Shown: positions 35,729 through 45,362, counted from the stretch's first letter. The stretch: DNA of 64,000 nucleotides from Vibrio crassostreae 9ZC13 (GCF_000272045.2 NZ_AJYZ02000041.1:918903-982902), one strand, 5' to 3'. Made by a program: numbers and translations. Notes: a model not told the origin generated them from the sequence alone.

Positions 35729-37297
35729 ATGAAACAAATTACTCTAAAAACCTTACTCGCTTCTTCTATTTTACTTGCAGTTGGTTGTGCGAGCACGAGC
35801 ACACCGACTGTTGATTTCCCAAATAACAAAGAAACTGGTGAAGCGCTTCTGACGCCAGTTGCTGTTGCCGCTAGTAGCCATGATGGTAACGGACCTGATC
35901 GTCTCATTGACCAAGACCTAACAACACGTTGGTCATCTGCGGGTGACGGTGAGTGGGCAACACTAGACTATGGTTCAGTACAAGAATTTGATGCGGTTCA
36001 AGCATCTTTCAGCAAAGGTAACGAGCGCCAGTCTAAATTTGATATTCAAGTAAGTGTCGATGGCGAAAACTGGACAACCGTACTTGAAAACCAACTGAGC
36101 TCAGGTAAAGCGATCGGCCTAGAGCGTTTCCAATTCGAGCCAGCAGTGCAAGCGCGCTACGTAAGATACGTTGGTCACGGTAACACCAAAAATGGTTGGA
36201 ACAGTGTGACAGGGTTAGCTGCGGTTAACTGTAACATTAACGCTTGTCCCGCTAGCCATATCATTACTTCAGACGTAGTAGCTGCAGAAGCGGCAATGAT
36301 CGCTGAAATGAAAGCAGTGGAAAAAGCACGTAAAGATGCGCGCAAAGATCTTCGTTCAGGTAACTTTGGTGTAGCAGCGGTTTACCCTTGTGAGACTTCA
36401 GTTAAATGTGACACTCGCAGCGCGCTACCTGTTCCGACAGGCCTACCAGCAACACCAGTTGCAGGTAATGCACCGAGCGAAAACTTCGACATGACTCATT
36501 GGTACCTATCTCAACCATTCGACCATGACAAAAACGGTAAGCCTGATGATGTTTCTGAGTGGAACCTTGCAAACGGTTACCAACACCCAGAGATCTTCTA
36601 CACAGCTGACGATGGTGGTCTAGTCTTCAAGTCTTACGTGAAAGGTGTTCGTACCTCTAAAAATACTAAGTATGCGCGTACAGAGCTTCGCGAAATGATG
36701 CGCCGTGGTGACCAGTCTATTAGCACTAAAGGTGTTAACAAGAACAACTGGGTATTCTCAAGCGCACCTGAGTCTGACTTAGAAGCTGCTGCTGGTATTG
36801 ATGGCGTTTTAGAAGCAACGTTGAAAATCGATCACGCAACAACAACAGGTAATGCGAACGAAGTAGGCCGCTTTATCATTGGTCAGATTCACGATCAAAA
36901 CGATGAACCAATTCGTTTGTACTACCGTAAACTGCCAAACCAAGCAACGGGTGCGGTTTACTTCGCACACGAAAGCCAAGATGCAACTAAAGAGGACTTC
37001 TACCCTCTAGTGGGCGACATGACGGCTGAAGTGGGTGACGATGGTATCGCACTTGGCGAAGTGTTCAGCTACCGTATTGACGTTAAAGGCAACACGATGA
37101 CTGTAACGTTAATGCGTGAAGGCAAAGACGACGTTGTACAAGTGGTTGATATGAGCAACAGCGGTTACGACGTAGGCGGCAAGTACATGTACTTCAAAGC
37201 CGGTGTTTACAACCAAAACATCAGCGGCGACCTAGACGATTACTCACAAGCGACTTTCTACCAACTAGACGTATCGCACGATCAATACAAAAAGTAA
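35729..37297 (+). CDS. alyB: CBM32-PL7 alginate lyase, lipoprotein (AlyB-like)
   Basis: A 522-residue protein. I use ATG 35729, which starts a lipoprotein signal with LAVGC (Cys20); a TTG eight codons upstream is not credible. A CBM32 (F5/8 type C) domain covers about 40-168 (LIDQDLTTRWSS, YVRYVGHGNTKNGWNS). A charged, Lys/Glu/Ala-rich helical linker follows (about 180-210). A PL7 domain (250-520) has RTELR (317-321), QIH (386-388) and YFKAGVYNQ (488-496). This arrangement, including the helical linker, is that of V. splendidus AlyB. The enzyme is probably surface-anchored and endolytic. A strong terminator follows. Confidence 0.9.
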   Translation: MKQITLKTLLASSILLAVGCASTSTPTVDFPNNKETGEALLTPVAVAASSHDGNGPDRLIDQDLTTRWSSAGDGEWATLDYGSVQEFDAVQASFSKGNERQSKFDIQVSVDGENWTTVLENQLSSGKAIGLERFQFEPAVQARYVRYVGHGNTKNGWNSVTGLAAVNCNINACPASHIITSDVVAAEAAMIAEMKAVEKARKDARKDLRSGNFGVAAVYPCETSVKCDTRSALPVPTGLPATPVAGNAPSENFDMTHWYLSQPFDHDKNGKPDDVSEWNLANGYQHPEIFYTADDGGLVFKSYVKGVRTSKNTKYARTELREMMRRGDQSISTKGVNKNNWVFSSAPESDLEAAAGIDGVLEATLKIDHATTTGNANEVGRFIIGQIHDQNDEPIRLYYRKLPNQATGAVYFAHESQDATKEDFYPLVGDMTAEVGDDGIALGEVFSYRIDVKGNTMTVTLMREGKDDVVQVVDMSNSGYDVGGKYMYFKAGVYNQNISGDLDDYSQATFYQLDVSHDQYKK

Positions 37298-37335
37298 TCT
37301 AACCGAATAACACTTAATATTAAGCTATCGCAATA

Positions 37336-37366
37336 GCCTCCAGCCTCAGGGTTTGGAGGCTTTTTT
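37336..37366 (+). terminator. Terminator after alyB
   Basis: GCCTCCA/TGGAGGC stem followed by six T. Confidence 0.9.
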
Positions 37367-37810
37367 GTGCCTGTCGTTTAAGTTGAAGTTATCAGTTACA
37401 CATAGTTTAAGACAATATCATTAAGCTCATTCAGTATTAACTGTAGTCATTATCAGTTTCAGTTACTATCCTCTCCCCAATCGCCGATCACCATTAACCT
37501 CAGTCATGATTAATCTCAGCTGACAACAGGTCATATTGGCTCTCATTCAAAGCTAAACAATGCCAATATTATTTTGGAATCGCCAGAGCTAGAAAACTTC
37601 GACTTCGTTCTCAAGGTATGTACTAATGCGACGTCTACACATGAACGTATTGTTGTGCGTGGTCTACTAATAAGCATTAACTCGGCTGATTACTCCCGTA
37701 CTGTTTTTGAAACCTCCACTTTTGGGTTGTTTAGCAAGACTCCTAGCAACAGCAATAAGTAGTGTTTCAACTCTTTCATAACTAGAAGGGCAGGGTTAGC
37801 CATCATTCTA

Positions 37811-37980
37811 TTAGCGCCAATGCTTCATGAAATACTCAGGCGGGTTCAAGTCGATGGTTAAACGAATCCAGTGCTCAAGGGGATGCGCTTGAGGGTTAGT
37901 TGCTTACAGGCCGTAAATACCTTGATTGTATGGTACGGTGATGTTGAATAATAATTTGTGGGTTGAGTGCTGAGCTGAGG
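37811..37980 (-). pseudogene. Possible 3' remnant of a decayed gene
   Basis: In one minus frame the translation reads like a protein C-terminus (..LLFNITVPYNQGIYGL, then a TAA, then ..HWIRLTIDLNPPEYF..) ending at a stop at 37811-37813. The single internal TAA (37904-37906) would be CAA (Gln) with one change. There is no start codon context. The parent family is not recognised; a repeated extragenic sequence is the alternative. Confidence 0.3.
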
Positions 37981-38156
37981 GGTTTTGTTTATCTATGATA
38001 GATACAGGGCTTTTGAGAGGGTTAAATAATTAGAGAGGCAAGGGGTGTTCTTTACTAGCAGCATCGGTGCTTATTCAACGCTGAAGCAAAGTTCCGCTGA
38101 GTCAGAGAGCTTAACTGAATCGCCAGTCTGCTTTTATTCTTGAGCTAACAATAAAA

Positions 38157-38186
38157 AATCCCTATCTAATTACTTTGATAGGGATT
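38157..38186 (-). terminator. Terminator after lipoprotein gene (minus strand)
   Basis: A perfect 10-bp AATCCCTATC/GATAGGGATT stem with a T-rich tail on both strands (TTTTTTATT on the minus strand). Confidence 0.9.
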
Positions 38187-38229
38187 TGTTTTATCTAGCA
38201 ATCAAGTCAAACCGACTTTCTAGTGAGAA

Positions 38230-40062
38230 CTAGAATAGGTCTGAATCTAGGTTGTCGAAGTAGGTGTATGTCCCTTTTGAACCATTGTCACCATTGTATA
38301 GCGCAATAGCGGTCGGGGAACCACCTGCACTTTCAGCTTTTAACCCAGTGTAGTCTGTTCCATCAACATTGACGGTAATGTCTGTATCTACCCATGAAAT
38401 GGTCACATCTACCCATGTGTCTTTTGAGTATGAAGCAAGGTCAACTTGGCTGCCTGATTCGTTGCGGAATTTAATCATACTAGATGTAAATACAACTTCA
38501 GTGAAGCGACCACTAGATGATGCATCGTTATTAGAACCTAAGAAAATGTATGATGCTTTTACATAGCCATCGCTAGGGATGTATACAGATGTAGAAACAG
38601 AGCCAGTTTCTGCTGCGCCACTAGCAAAGTCGCGGCCAACGATAGCTTTGTTATTATCAGTGGTTGAGTCCGCACCATCTTCAATTCGTAAAGAGTTAGA
38701 ACCCGACTTGGCAAAGTCACTACTGATCACTGCTGTATTTAAAACCCCATCAACACCTTTTGTCTGGTACGCAGGGTTAGCCACATCGATCTGCGTACCT
38801 ACAGTATAAGAATCGAAGTTGTCTGTTACTTCGCCGGGCTCTGGATCTGGATCTGGTTCAGGTTCTGGCTCTGGCTCAGTACTACCGCCATCCACAACAA
38901 CAGTCGCTTCCGCAGTATTGTTGTTATACGGATTGCCTGACAAAAGTTGCCCATTCGGATAGTTATTAAAGTTATCTTCAAATACTAACTCGTCAGTAGT
39001 CGTGTCATTTGAATAAACTTTAAAGTTATCAGCGTTCAATTCGTAATGTGTTGTGTTGGAAGTATCACCAAGCTTCAATGACACGATAGTAACGGCAGCT
39101 TTGTCGAAAGCCTCAAAACCGTTGCCGCTATTGTCGTATACAGTGTCATTGACTTTGAATGTGTAGTAACCGCTCGCCCAACTGATTTCAACCGCGAGAT
39201 CTTCACCTAAAGTGTAAGTGCCTACAGGCTCATCAGGAATTTGAGGTTTACCGCTACTATCGGTAACCGTGGAACGGTAGAAAATTTCTCCAGCATTAAA
39301 AATAACTTCGCCGTGTAAATTAGTGTTAGAAGTACCAGAAGCGTAGAGACTAATATAAGCGTTATTACCTGAACCATTCGCTTCTTGCTCGGTGTTTTCA
39401 TCTACTTGGTAGATTAAGTCAACGGTTACCTTTCCTGATGCGATACTGTCTACTGTTGCCCCTGTGCTGCTGTCAGACAATTTCAAACGTAGTTCACCCA
39501 CATCATTCTTTACACCACCATTGTTGGTGTCCAAGATTTGAACGTAGCCATTGATACCATTTGCTTCATTGGCTTCACGGATAGCTTCTTGTACGGCGTC
39601 AGTCGCAGTTTGGTCTGAACCAGAGTAGTCTATGCCAGTGGTGTTATCTGAAATATTCAGAGCACCAGCGTCATCGAAAGAAAAAACACCATCTAGAATT
39701 TCGATCGTTGATGTGCCTGTTTCATAATATGTGAAAGAGACCGTACCGGCTTCTTCATCATAATTATTAGTAGAAGCACTTGCATCTTTAATCGTGTAAG
39801 TACCTAAGTCATCATCATCGTCATAGTATTTATGATTGCCATCTTCTTGGAAAACATAAACATTTGGTAGATCAGCGTTTGATGACGCGGATATTGAAGC
39901 GGAGTTACCATCACTGATTTGCCAGTAACCCGTAGTTAATGCTGAAGGTTGGTTACCTGGTTCAGTAGAACCATCGGTCGGGATAGGTAAACCGTCACTG
40001 TTACAACCAAATAATAAACCTGTCGAAAGAGCAACAGCTGTAGCGACTTTAGAAATCTGCAT
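38230..40062 (-). CDS. Uncharacterised two-domain surface lipoprotein of the alginate locus
   Basis: A 610-residue protein with a lipoprotein signal ending LLFGC (Cys20). After a short linker come two beta-rich regions (about 45-390 and 415-610), joined by an acidic EPEPEPEPDPDPEPGE linker (about 398-413). Both regions have segments typical of concanavalin/LamG-like carbohydrate-binding sandwiches (FKVNDTVYDNSGNGFEAF; TWVDVTISWVDTDITVNVDG). I see no lyase signature such as RxELR or QIH. It lies 192 bp downstream of, and on the same strand as, a KdgM-type porin gene, and has its own terminator. I infer a surface alginate-binding protein or an unrecognised lyase. Confidence 0.85.
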   Translation of the reverse strand: MQISKVATAVALSTGLLFGCNSDGLPIPTDGSTEPGNQPSALTTGYWQISDGNSASISASSNADLPNVYVFQEDGNHKYYDDDDDLGTYTIKDASASTNNYDEEAGTVSFTYYETGTSTIEILDGVFSFDDAGALNISDNTTGIDYSGSDQTATDAVQEAIREANEANGINGYVQILDTNNGGVKNDVGELRLKLSDSSTGATVDSIASGKVTVDLIYQVDENTEQEANGSGNNAYISLYASGTSNTNLHGEVIFNAGEIFYRSTVTDSSGKPQIPDEPVGTYTLGEDLAVEISWASGYYTFKVNDTVYDNSGNGFEAFDKAAVTIVSLKLGDTSNTTHYELNADNFKVYSNDTTTDELVFEDNFNNYPNGQLLSGNPYNNNTAEATVVVDGGSTEPEPEPEPDPDPEPGEVTDNFDSYTVGTQIDVANPAYQTKGVDGVLNTAVISSDFAKSGSNSLRIEDGADSTTDNNKAIVGRDFASGAAETGSVSTSVYIPSDGYVKASYIFLGSNNDASSSGRFTEVVFTSSMIKFRNESGSQVDLASYSKDTWVDVTISWVDTDITVNVDGTDYTGLKAESAGGSPTAIALYNGDNGSKGTYTYFDNLDSDLF

Positions 40063-40254
40063 AAAATATTCTCTTTATGATATTAAATCCATATGTAAAT
40101 CACATAAGAAATAGATAATGAATAGTCGTTAAATATTTATTAGGATGAAGCTAATTCTGATTAGAACATCCTATTATTTAAAATAAAGTAATTAAAATAT
40201 GCCCAAATAAATTACAAGAGGAGAGGGCTATTTTATATTCTGACTATTTTATTA

Positions 40255-41115
40255 TTAGAATGAGTAAGCAACACCAACGCGGTATTTAGCTTCACGATCT
40301 TTAGAAGACGAGCTGATATCAGATGACCAGATTTCTGCAAAAGGTTTCCATGAACCAAACTTGTAGTTTACTTTTAAACCTGCGTCCCACTCCCAATCAT
40401 CACTATTATATAGAAGTACGTTATCTAGCGATTTTACATAGTTAGCTTCGTAAGAAAGGCCAAGTTTAGGTAGAGATTGAATTTTGTAAGAACCCGTTAG
40501 TGTGACTTTTGATTTCTGTGCTGACTCTAAACGCTCACCAGTCTCTGAATCTTTGTCACCAAATTGAGTGTGGTTGCGGAAATCAGCATACTCGTGACGG
40601 TAACGAATGGCAGTCGTTAATCCCATATCCGCATTATAACCAACACGGAATTGAGGTTTGTAAGTGACTTTTTTCATCTTCCAGTCACCGCCGTTGTAGT
40701 TCGGCTCATCCCAGTCCCAAGCGATCGGCATACCAACTTGTAGATACCAGTTGTTATCGACTTTGTAAGTTGCTGTATTTTCTACTTCCATACCGTAAAT
40801 ATACCAATTGCCGTCATAGAAGCTTCTACTGTTTGCTGATTTAACTTCGCCAGAATCTGCGTCGTAGTAAGAATCGTCAGTATGGAATTTAACTTCAAGG
40901 CCCGTTGAGTGCTTCCACTTATCTGACAGTTTAAAGCTTTCACCTAGCTTCACTCGGTGTTGATGGCGAGCATCTACGTGAGCCGTGTCGCCATTTGTTT
41001 TTGTATAATCCGTCGCAGCACGATACTCGTAACGATAATCAAGAGATGCACCAGTAGCTGTGCCCGCTAAAAGAGTACATGCAACAGCTGCAGAAATTTT
41101 TGTAACAGAATTCAT
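40255..41115 (-). CDS. kdgM: KdgM-family outer-membrane oligouronate porin 1
   Basis: A 286-residue protein with a Sec signal peptide (cleavage after about residue 22, TATGA-SL) and a repeated amphipathic beta-strand pattern. It ends in the aromatic terminus YSF needed for outer-membrane assembly. DYRYEYRA, HQHRVKLGESF and FRVGYNADMGLTTAIRYRHEY are typical of KdgM-type oligogalacturonate porins. KdgM and KdgN homologues serve alginate oligomers in Vibrio, and a second porin is at 50191-50916. AAAGG precedes the start. Operator-like sites lie upstream at 41203. It probably passes acidic oligomers made by the surface lyases into the periplasm. Confidence 0.9.
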   Translation of the reverse strand: MNSVTKISAAVACTLLAGTATGASLDYRYEYRAATDYTKTNGDTAHVDARHQHRVKLGESFKLSDKWKHSTGLEVKFHTDDSYYDADSGEVKSANSRSFYDGNWYIYGMEVENTATYKVDNNWYLQVGMPIAWDWDEPNYNGGDWKMKKVTYKPQFRVGYNADMGLTTAIRYRHEYADFRNHTQFGDKDSETGERLESAQKSKVTLTGSYKIQSLPKLGLSYEANYVKSLDNVLLYNSDDWEWDAGLKVNYKFGSWKPFAEIWSSDISSSSKDREAKYRVGVAYSF

Positions 41116-41202
41116 ACCTTTGTCTCACTATTATTTTTTTATTCTGGATACATCCAATGTACCCGTGGCTCACAAACCAATACCTTACATGGTATTAAAT
41201 TA

Positions 41203-41213
41203 ATGTATGACAA
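41203..41213. promoter_or_regulatory. FadR-type operator (two mismatches), porin 1 promoter
   Basis: On the minus strand TTGTCATACAT keeps the GT-N3-AC core. It lies 88-98 bp before the porin start. Confidence 0.45.
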
Positions 41214-41390
41214 ATATGGTATTTACTATTGAGTCAGATTTCTGTGAGATCTATCAAAAAGTTCTGACTAATGGCCCAAATATATAGCTAAATGTTATGA
41301 ATATCTCAATTTAGGGCTTGTGTATTAAATCAATCATGACGTACTTCTCATATTCACAAACCTTAGAAACTCACTTTTTTGCATGTGTTA

Positions 41391-41401
41391 AAATAATACA
41401 A
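41391..41401. promoter_or_regulatory. Operator half-site upstream of PL7 lyase
   Basis: AAATAATACAA followed by ATAT is identical to the element before porin 2 (51043-51053). It keeps one TACAA arm of the locus palindrome. Confidence 0.4.
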
Positions 41402-41653
41402 ATATTAAGTGTTTCTATATGTTAATAATGATGATTTTAACCATCGTGGCTTAAACATAGGGAGCATGTTGAGAGGCATAAATATAAACCATAGCCAGAT
41501 GTTTAATAAAAGTTACAAAATGGCTAAATGTAAATTCTATTTATCGGTTGGCTTATTTAAGTCGAAGAGAAAATATTTAGTACTAATTCGTGTTCAAAAG
41601 TGGTTTCTGTACTGAGTGTGTACTCGGTATCTGTTAACAATAAAGGATGAGTC

Positions 41654-42691
41654 ATGTTTAAGAAAAACATATTAGCAGTGGCGCTATTAGCGACTGTACC
41701 AATGGTTACTTTCGCAAATAACGGTGTTTCTTACCCCGTACCTGCCGATAAATTCGATATGCATAATTGGAAAATAACCATACCTTCAGATATTAATGAA
41801 GATGGTCGTGTTGATGAAATAGAAGGGGTAGCCATGATGAGCTACTCACATAGTGATTTCTTCCATCTTGATAAAGACGGCAACCTTGTATTTGAAGTGC
41901 AGAACCAAGCGATTACGACGAAAAACTCGAAGAATGCGCGTTCTGAATTACGACAAATGCCAAGAGGCGCAGATTTCTCTATCGATACGGCTGATAAAGG
42001 AAACCAGTGGGCACTGTCGAGTCACCCAGCGGCTAGTGAATACAGTGCTGTTGGCGGAACATTAGAAGCGACATTAAAAGTTAATCACGTCTCAGTTAAC
42101 GCTAAGTTCCCAGAAAAGTACCCAGCTCACTCGGTGGTTGTTGGTCAGATTCACGCTAAAAAACATAATGAGCTAATCAAAGCTGGAACCGGTTATGGGC
42201 ATGGTAATGAACCACTAAAGATCTTCTATAAGAAGTTTCCTGACCAAGAAATGGGTTCAGTATTCTGGAACTATGAACGTAACCTAGAGAAAAAAGATCC
42301 TAACCGTGCCGATATCGCTTATCCAGTGTGGGGTAACACGTGGGAAAACCCTGCAGAGCCGGGTGAAGCGGGTATTGCTCTTGGTGAAGAGTTTAGTTAC
42401 AAAGTGGAAGTGAAAGGCACCATGATGTACCTAACGTTTGAAACCGAGCGTCACGATACCGTTAAGTATGAAATCGACCTGAGTAAGGGCATCGATGAAC
42501 TTGATTCACCAACGGGTTATGCTGAAGATGATTTTTACTACAAAGCGGGCGCATATGGCCAATGTAGCGTGAGCGATTCTCACCCTGTATGGGGACCTGG
42601 TTGTGGCGGTACTGGCGATTTCGCTATCGATAAAAAGAATGGCGATTACAACAGTGTGACTTTCTCAGCGCTTAAGTTGAACGGTAAATAG
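41654..42691 (+). CDS. Secreted PL7 alginate lyase
   Basis: A 345-residue single-domain PL7 enzyme with a Sec signal peptide (cleavage after about residue 21, VTFA-NNG) and no lipobox cysteine, so it is periplasmic or secreted. RSELR (96-100), QIH (165-167) and YYKAGAYGQ (295-303) are the three PL7 active-site strands. NWKITIP near the N-terminus is also typical. C304 and C317 could form a disulfide near the active site. AAAGGATGAG precedes the ATG. A strong terminator follows. It corresponds to one of the Aly PL7 enzymes of V. splendidus; the letter is not assigned. Confidence 0.92.
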   Translation: MFKKNILAVALLATVPMVTFANNGVSYPVPADKFDMHNWKITIPSDINEDGRVDEIEGVAMMSYSHSDFFHLDKDGNLVFEVQNQAITTKNSKNARSELRQMPRGADFSIDTADKGNQWALSSHPAASEYSAVGGTLEATLKVNHVSVNAKFPEKYPAHSVVVGQIHAKKHNELIKAGTGYGHGNEPLKIFYKKFPDQEMGSVFWNYERNLEKKDPNRADIAYPVWGNTWENPAEPGEAGIALGEEFSYKVEVKGTMMYLTFETERHDTVKYEIDLSKGIDELDSPTGYAEDDFYYKAGAYGQCSVSDSHPVWGPGCGGTGDFAIDKKNGDYNSVTFSALKLNGK

Positions 42692-42744
42692 CACATAGCA
42701 TAACCAATAGGCTAGCTAGACGCAGTCCTTAAGGAATATTTTCG

Positions 42745-42780
42745 AAGACCACTTAACCGAATGTTGAGTGGTCTTTTTGT
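42745..42780 (+). terminator. Terminator after PL7 gene
   Basis: AAGACCACTTAAC/GTTGAGTGGTCTT (one mismatch) followed by TTTTTG. Confidence 0.9.
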
Positions 42781-42873
42781 TTTATATGAGTTTTAAGATG
42801 ACCTTGGTATTAATGTGACCTTGGTATCAATGAGGGTGTGCTGAAGCCTACCAATGAATGGTACAGCTAAAAC

Positions 42874-42905
42874 AATACAACCTTGTCAAAAGACAAGGTT
42901 GTATT
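42874..42905 (-). terminator. Terminator of the MATE gene (minus strand)
   Basis: A perfect 14-bp stem AATACAACCTTGTC/GACAAGGTTGTATT with a 4-nt loop; on the minus strand it is followed by GTTTTAG. Confidence 0.85.
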
Positions 42906-42949
42906 CAGAACGCGTGGGAAGATTTTAGGACGGCAACTCGATACGGAGT

Positions 42950-44308
42950 TTAGTCATACATCAACTCTTTAGCTTTGTCGGCATCAAACTCTTTAAGAGA
43001 CTTTCGAGCCAAATGACGGAATGGGAAAGCTTTAACGACTTCTTCGAATGGTTGGATAGCGAAAGCCCAAAAGATAGAACCGTCTAATCCAAAGATGATC
43101 AATGCACACAATGGAATTGAAATTACCCATTGACCAGTAAAGTTGATTTTGAAGACTGCGGTCGTTTTTCCTAGTGCTCTTAATACATTCCCATGAACCG
43201 TGTTGTAGCCACGGACAATCGGCAAGAAGATGTAGAGTGGGGCGATAACGGCCAATGCTTGATAGGTAGATTCATCCAAGTTCGGGTAAATGTCACCAAT
43301 AACCAGACTTAATCCTGCGAACAAGATTGCACACACAAAAGAAATGACGACCGCAATATCAATACTGGTATCGACGTTTTTGACTAGGTCATCCATCTTT
43401 TTAGAGCCAATCGCTTGGCTGATAGTAATTGCGGAAGAGTGAGCCCAAGCAGTAATAAATTGAGAGACAGCCCTGATCCAAGGCATCACCAAAGTAATCG
43501 CAACATACGCGTTGATGTTAAGTTGCGAATACAGTAACTGATAAATCGTTGCGCCAATCAATAGCATGGTTACATTTGCTGCGACAGGGAATATCTCGAT
43601 AAAGTGACGACGAACGTTTGTCATGAACTCAGATCGCTGGGCGTCTAATTTGAGTGAAATTGCTGAGCTCAAATACACGCAAAGAACCAGATACACAAGG
43701 CGAAGGGTGATAGCAATAACACTGCCTAGCGCGGCGCCTTGAACACCAATCCCTTCAAAATTAGAAAAACCATGAATCAGCACATATGAGAGTACAGCAT
43801 TGATAGGCAGTTCAATTAAGTAACCTTTGAATGGGACTTTAGTTCTGCCTAGCGCATTAAATAAAGCAATGATCACCTGCGTTAACGCGGTAAAAATAAC
43901 GATGTATTTCGAGATGTCTAGATAGCGGCTGATTTCTAAGTGAAGGGAAGCGTCATCTGTTAAAGCTTGAATCAAGGGTTGTTCGAAAAAAGTAAGTAGA
44001 AGCCAAAATAGTGTTGCTACGCCAAGGTTGATAAATAACCCTGCCCAAAATGCTTTAGATAATGATGCGGCGATGCCAGAGCCCACTGCGCGGCTTAATA
44101 CTAACTGAGTACCGTTTGCCAGCGCCATTTGAATTCCCAGTACAAAGGCAACGATAGTCGTCGCAATCCCCATTGCAGCTAAAGGGATTTCACCAAGAGG
44201 AGAGACAAGCAGTGTGTCGATCATCAACATCGACTGCATCAAGATACCGTTTAAGGCGAGGGGCCAGGCGAGAGAGAAATTTTTCCTTACGTACGATTGT
44301 GAAGACAC
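42950..44308 (-). CDS. MATE-family multidrug/metabolite efflux transporter
   Basis: A 452-residue, 12-segment membrane protein of the MATE family (WPLALNGILMQSMLMIDTLLVSPLGE, then GTQLVLSRAVGSG in the N-lobe, and GRTKVPFKGYLIELPINAVLSYV). The longest frame begins at GTG 44317, but AAGG touches that codon. GTG 44308 has proper spacing of eight bases and is my choice. MATE proteins export organic cations or metabolites by H+ or Na+ antiport. It sits between a PL7 lyase and a FadR-type regulator, 157 bp downstream of the regulator and separated from it by a terminator. A role in exporting an alginate-derived compound is only inferred. Confidence 0.9.
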   Translation of the reverse strand: MSSQSYVRKNFSLAWPLALNGILMQSMLMIDTLLVSPLGEIPLAAMGIATTIVAFVLGIQMALANGTQLVLSRAVGSGIAASLSKAFWAGLFINLGVATLFWLLLTFFEQPLIQALTDDASLHLEISRYLDISKYIVIFTALTQVIIALFNALGRTKVPFKGYLIELPINAVLSYVLIHGFSNFEGIGVQGAALGSVIAITLRLVYLVLCVYLSSAISLKLDAQRSEFMTNVRRHFIEIFPVAANVTMLLIGATIYQLLYSQLNINAYVAITLVMPWIRAVSQFITAWAHSSAITISQAIGSKKMDDLVKNVDTSIDIAVVISFVCAILFAGLSLVIGDIYPNLDESTYQALAVIAPLYIFLPIVRGYNTVHGNVLRALGKTTAVFKINFTGQWVISIPLCALIIFGLDGSIFWAFAIQPFEEVVKAFPFRHLARKSLKEFDADKAKELMYD

Positions 44309-44420
44309 AAACAACACCTTATGTGTATAACCGTAAGCTTTCTCTGAGGTGGCGGAGTAGAGCGTTTAAAGAAGAAAACACTACGGTAGTTGATGGTTAA
44401 AAAATGGGTGCTAAAACAAG

Positions 44421-44451
44421 ACTGACTTGTGTCTTTGAAAAACAAGTCAGT
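44421..44451 (-). terminator. Terminator after regulator 3 (minus strand)
   Basis: ACTGACTTGT/ACAAGTCAGT stem followed on the minus strand by CTTGTTTT. Confidence 0.75.
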
Positions 44452-44465
44452 TTGGTTAATCTCGG

Positions 44466-45188
44466 TTATGCGATGGCTAATTCAACCCTAGAGAGCTTTT
44501 GGTTCTCATCGTCTAGCAGGACTTGAGAAGCAATTCGAGCTTGCTTGGCATCGCCAGACATTATTGCGTCGTAAATCGCTTTGTGTTCTTCTAAACAGAA
44601 GCGACCGCCTTCAGCGGAGTGGTCGATAAACTGCTTGAAGATAGTCGACAGAATGTTCGCGAATGGAATGTAAAATTGATTACCTGTCGATAAGAAAATC
44701 GTTTGGTGAAACAGGTGATCGTTGGTCGTCCACTCTTCATAATCGAAGCTATTTGCTGCGATGGTCATTTTCTGGAAAAGAATCGAAAGCTCTTTGCGTT
44801 GCTCTACAGTTGCATTGGTTGCAGCGAGCGCACACGCTTCCGGGTCAATCGCTTTTCTTAAGCCTAAAAATTGAGACAAGAAGGGTTTAGTATCTTCTAA
44901 ATCTTGGATCCAGTACAGCAATTGCGGGTCCAAGAAGTGCCACTGTGTTCTCGGTTTGATACGAGTGCCCACTTTTGGCTTCGACTCGATTAAACCTTTT
45001 GCCGAAAGTAGCTTAGTTGATTCTCGAAGGGCAGTTCTGCTCACTCCAAAGATTTCGCACAGCTCCATTTCGCTGGGTAACTTTTGATTTTCTTCTAACT
45101 CGCCTGACAAGATCTTGCGAGCAATTTGTCTCGCCACTTGAACATGAATTCGGCGGCTTGAATCTTCCACCAATGTAAATATTGACAT
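44466..45188 (-). CDS. FadR-subfamily GntR transcriptional regulator 3
   Basis: A 240-residue winged-helix/FCD protein. It shares SRTALRE, PEACALAA and LGLRKAI motifs with regulators 1 and 2 but is much more diverged, especially in the effector domain. Its recognition helix SRTALREST is nearly the same, so it may read the same GT-N3-AC operators with another ligand. It is transcribed towards the MATE gene and next to the SDR gene on the same strand (174 bp gap). No perfect operator is seen before it. Confidence 0.92.
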   Translation of the reverse strand: MSIFTLVEDSSRRIHVQVARQIARKILSGELEENQKLPSEMELCEIFGVSRTALRESTKLLSAKGLIESKPKVGTRIKPRTQWHFLDPQLLYWIQDLEDTKPFLSQFLGLRKAIDPEACALAATNATVEQRKELSILFQKMTIAANSFDYEEWTTNDHLFHQTIFLSTGNQFYIPFANILSTIFKQFIDHSAEGGRFCLEEHKAIYDAIMSGDAKQARIASQVLLDDENQKLSRVELAIA

Positions 45189-45362
45189 TTAAACCACCTG
45201 AAATTGAAACTTTGAAAACACCAAAAACCAGACGAATCTGGCGTTTAGTGTCAGTGTATACGTCGAATTTAGTGTGAGGTTTTCCCTCATCTACTCGGGT
45301 CTTTTGACCTTATATAGTGTGGCGAACTTAAATCGCTGAGATAGCTTATATAAATCAGCTAA

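Larger units (their letters stand above)
37298..38229. other. 932-bp intergenic region with possible gene remnants
   Basis: Between the alyB terminator and the convergent lipoprotein gene I see no intact gene. The 62-codon plus frame at 37574-37762 has no ribosome binding site. Minus-strand stretches at 37811-37980 and about 37690-37805 read like protein but are broken by stops. Confidence 0.5.
41116..41653. other. Divergent promoter region between porin 1 and PL7 lyase
   Basis: This 538-bp AT-rich region carries operator-like sites at 41203 and 41391. The 68-codon plus frame at 41409-41615 has no ribosome binding site and is not called. Confidence 0.55.

Noticed and set aside
41409..41615. 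68-codon plus-strand frame before the PL7 gene
   Set aside because: No ribosome binding site and it overlaps the likely PL7 leader region.
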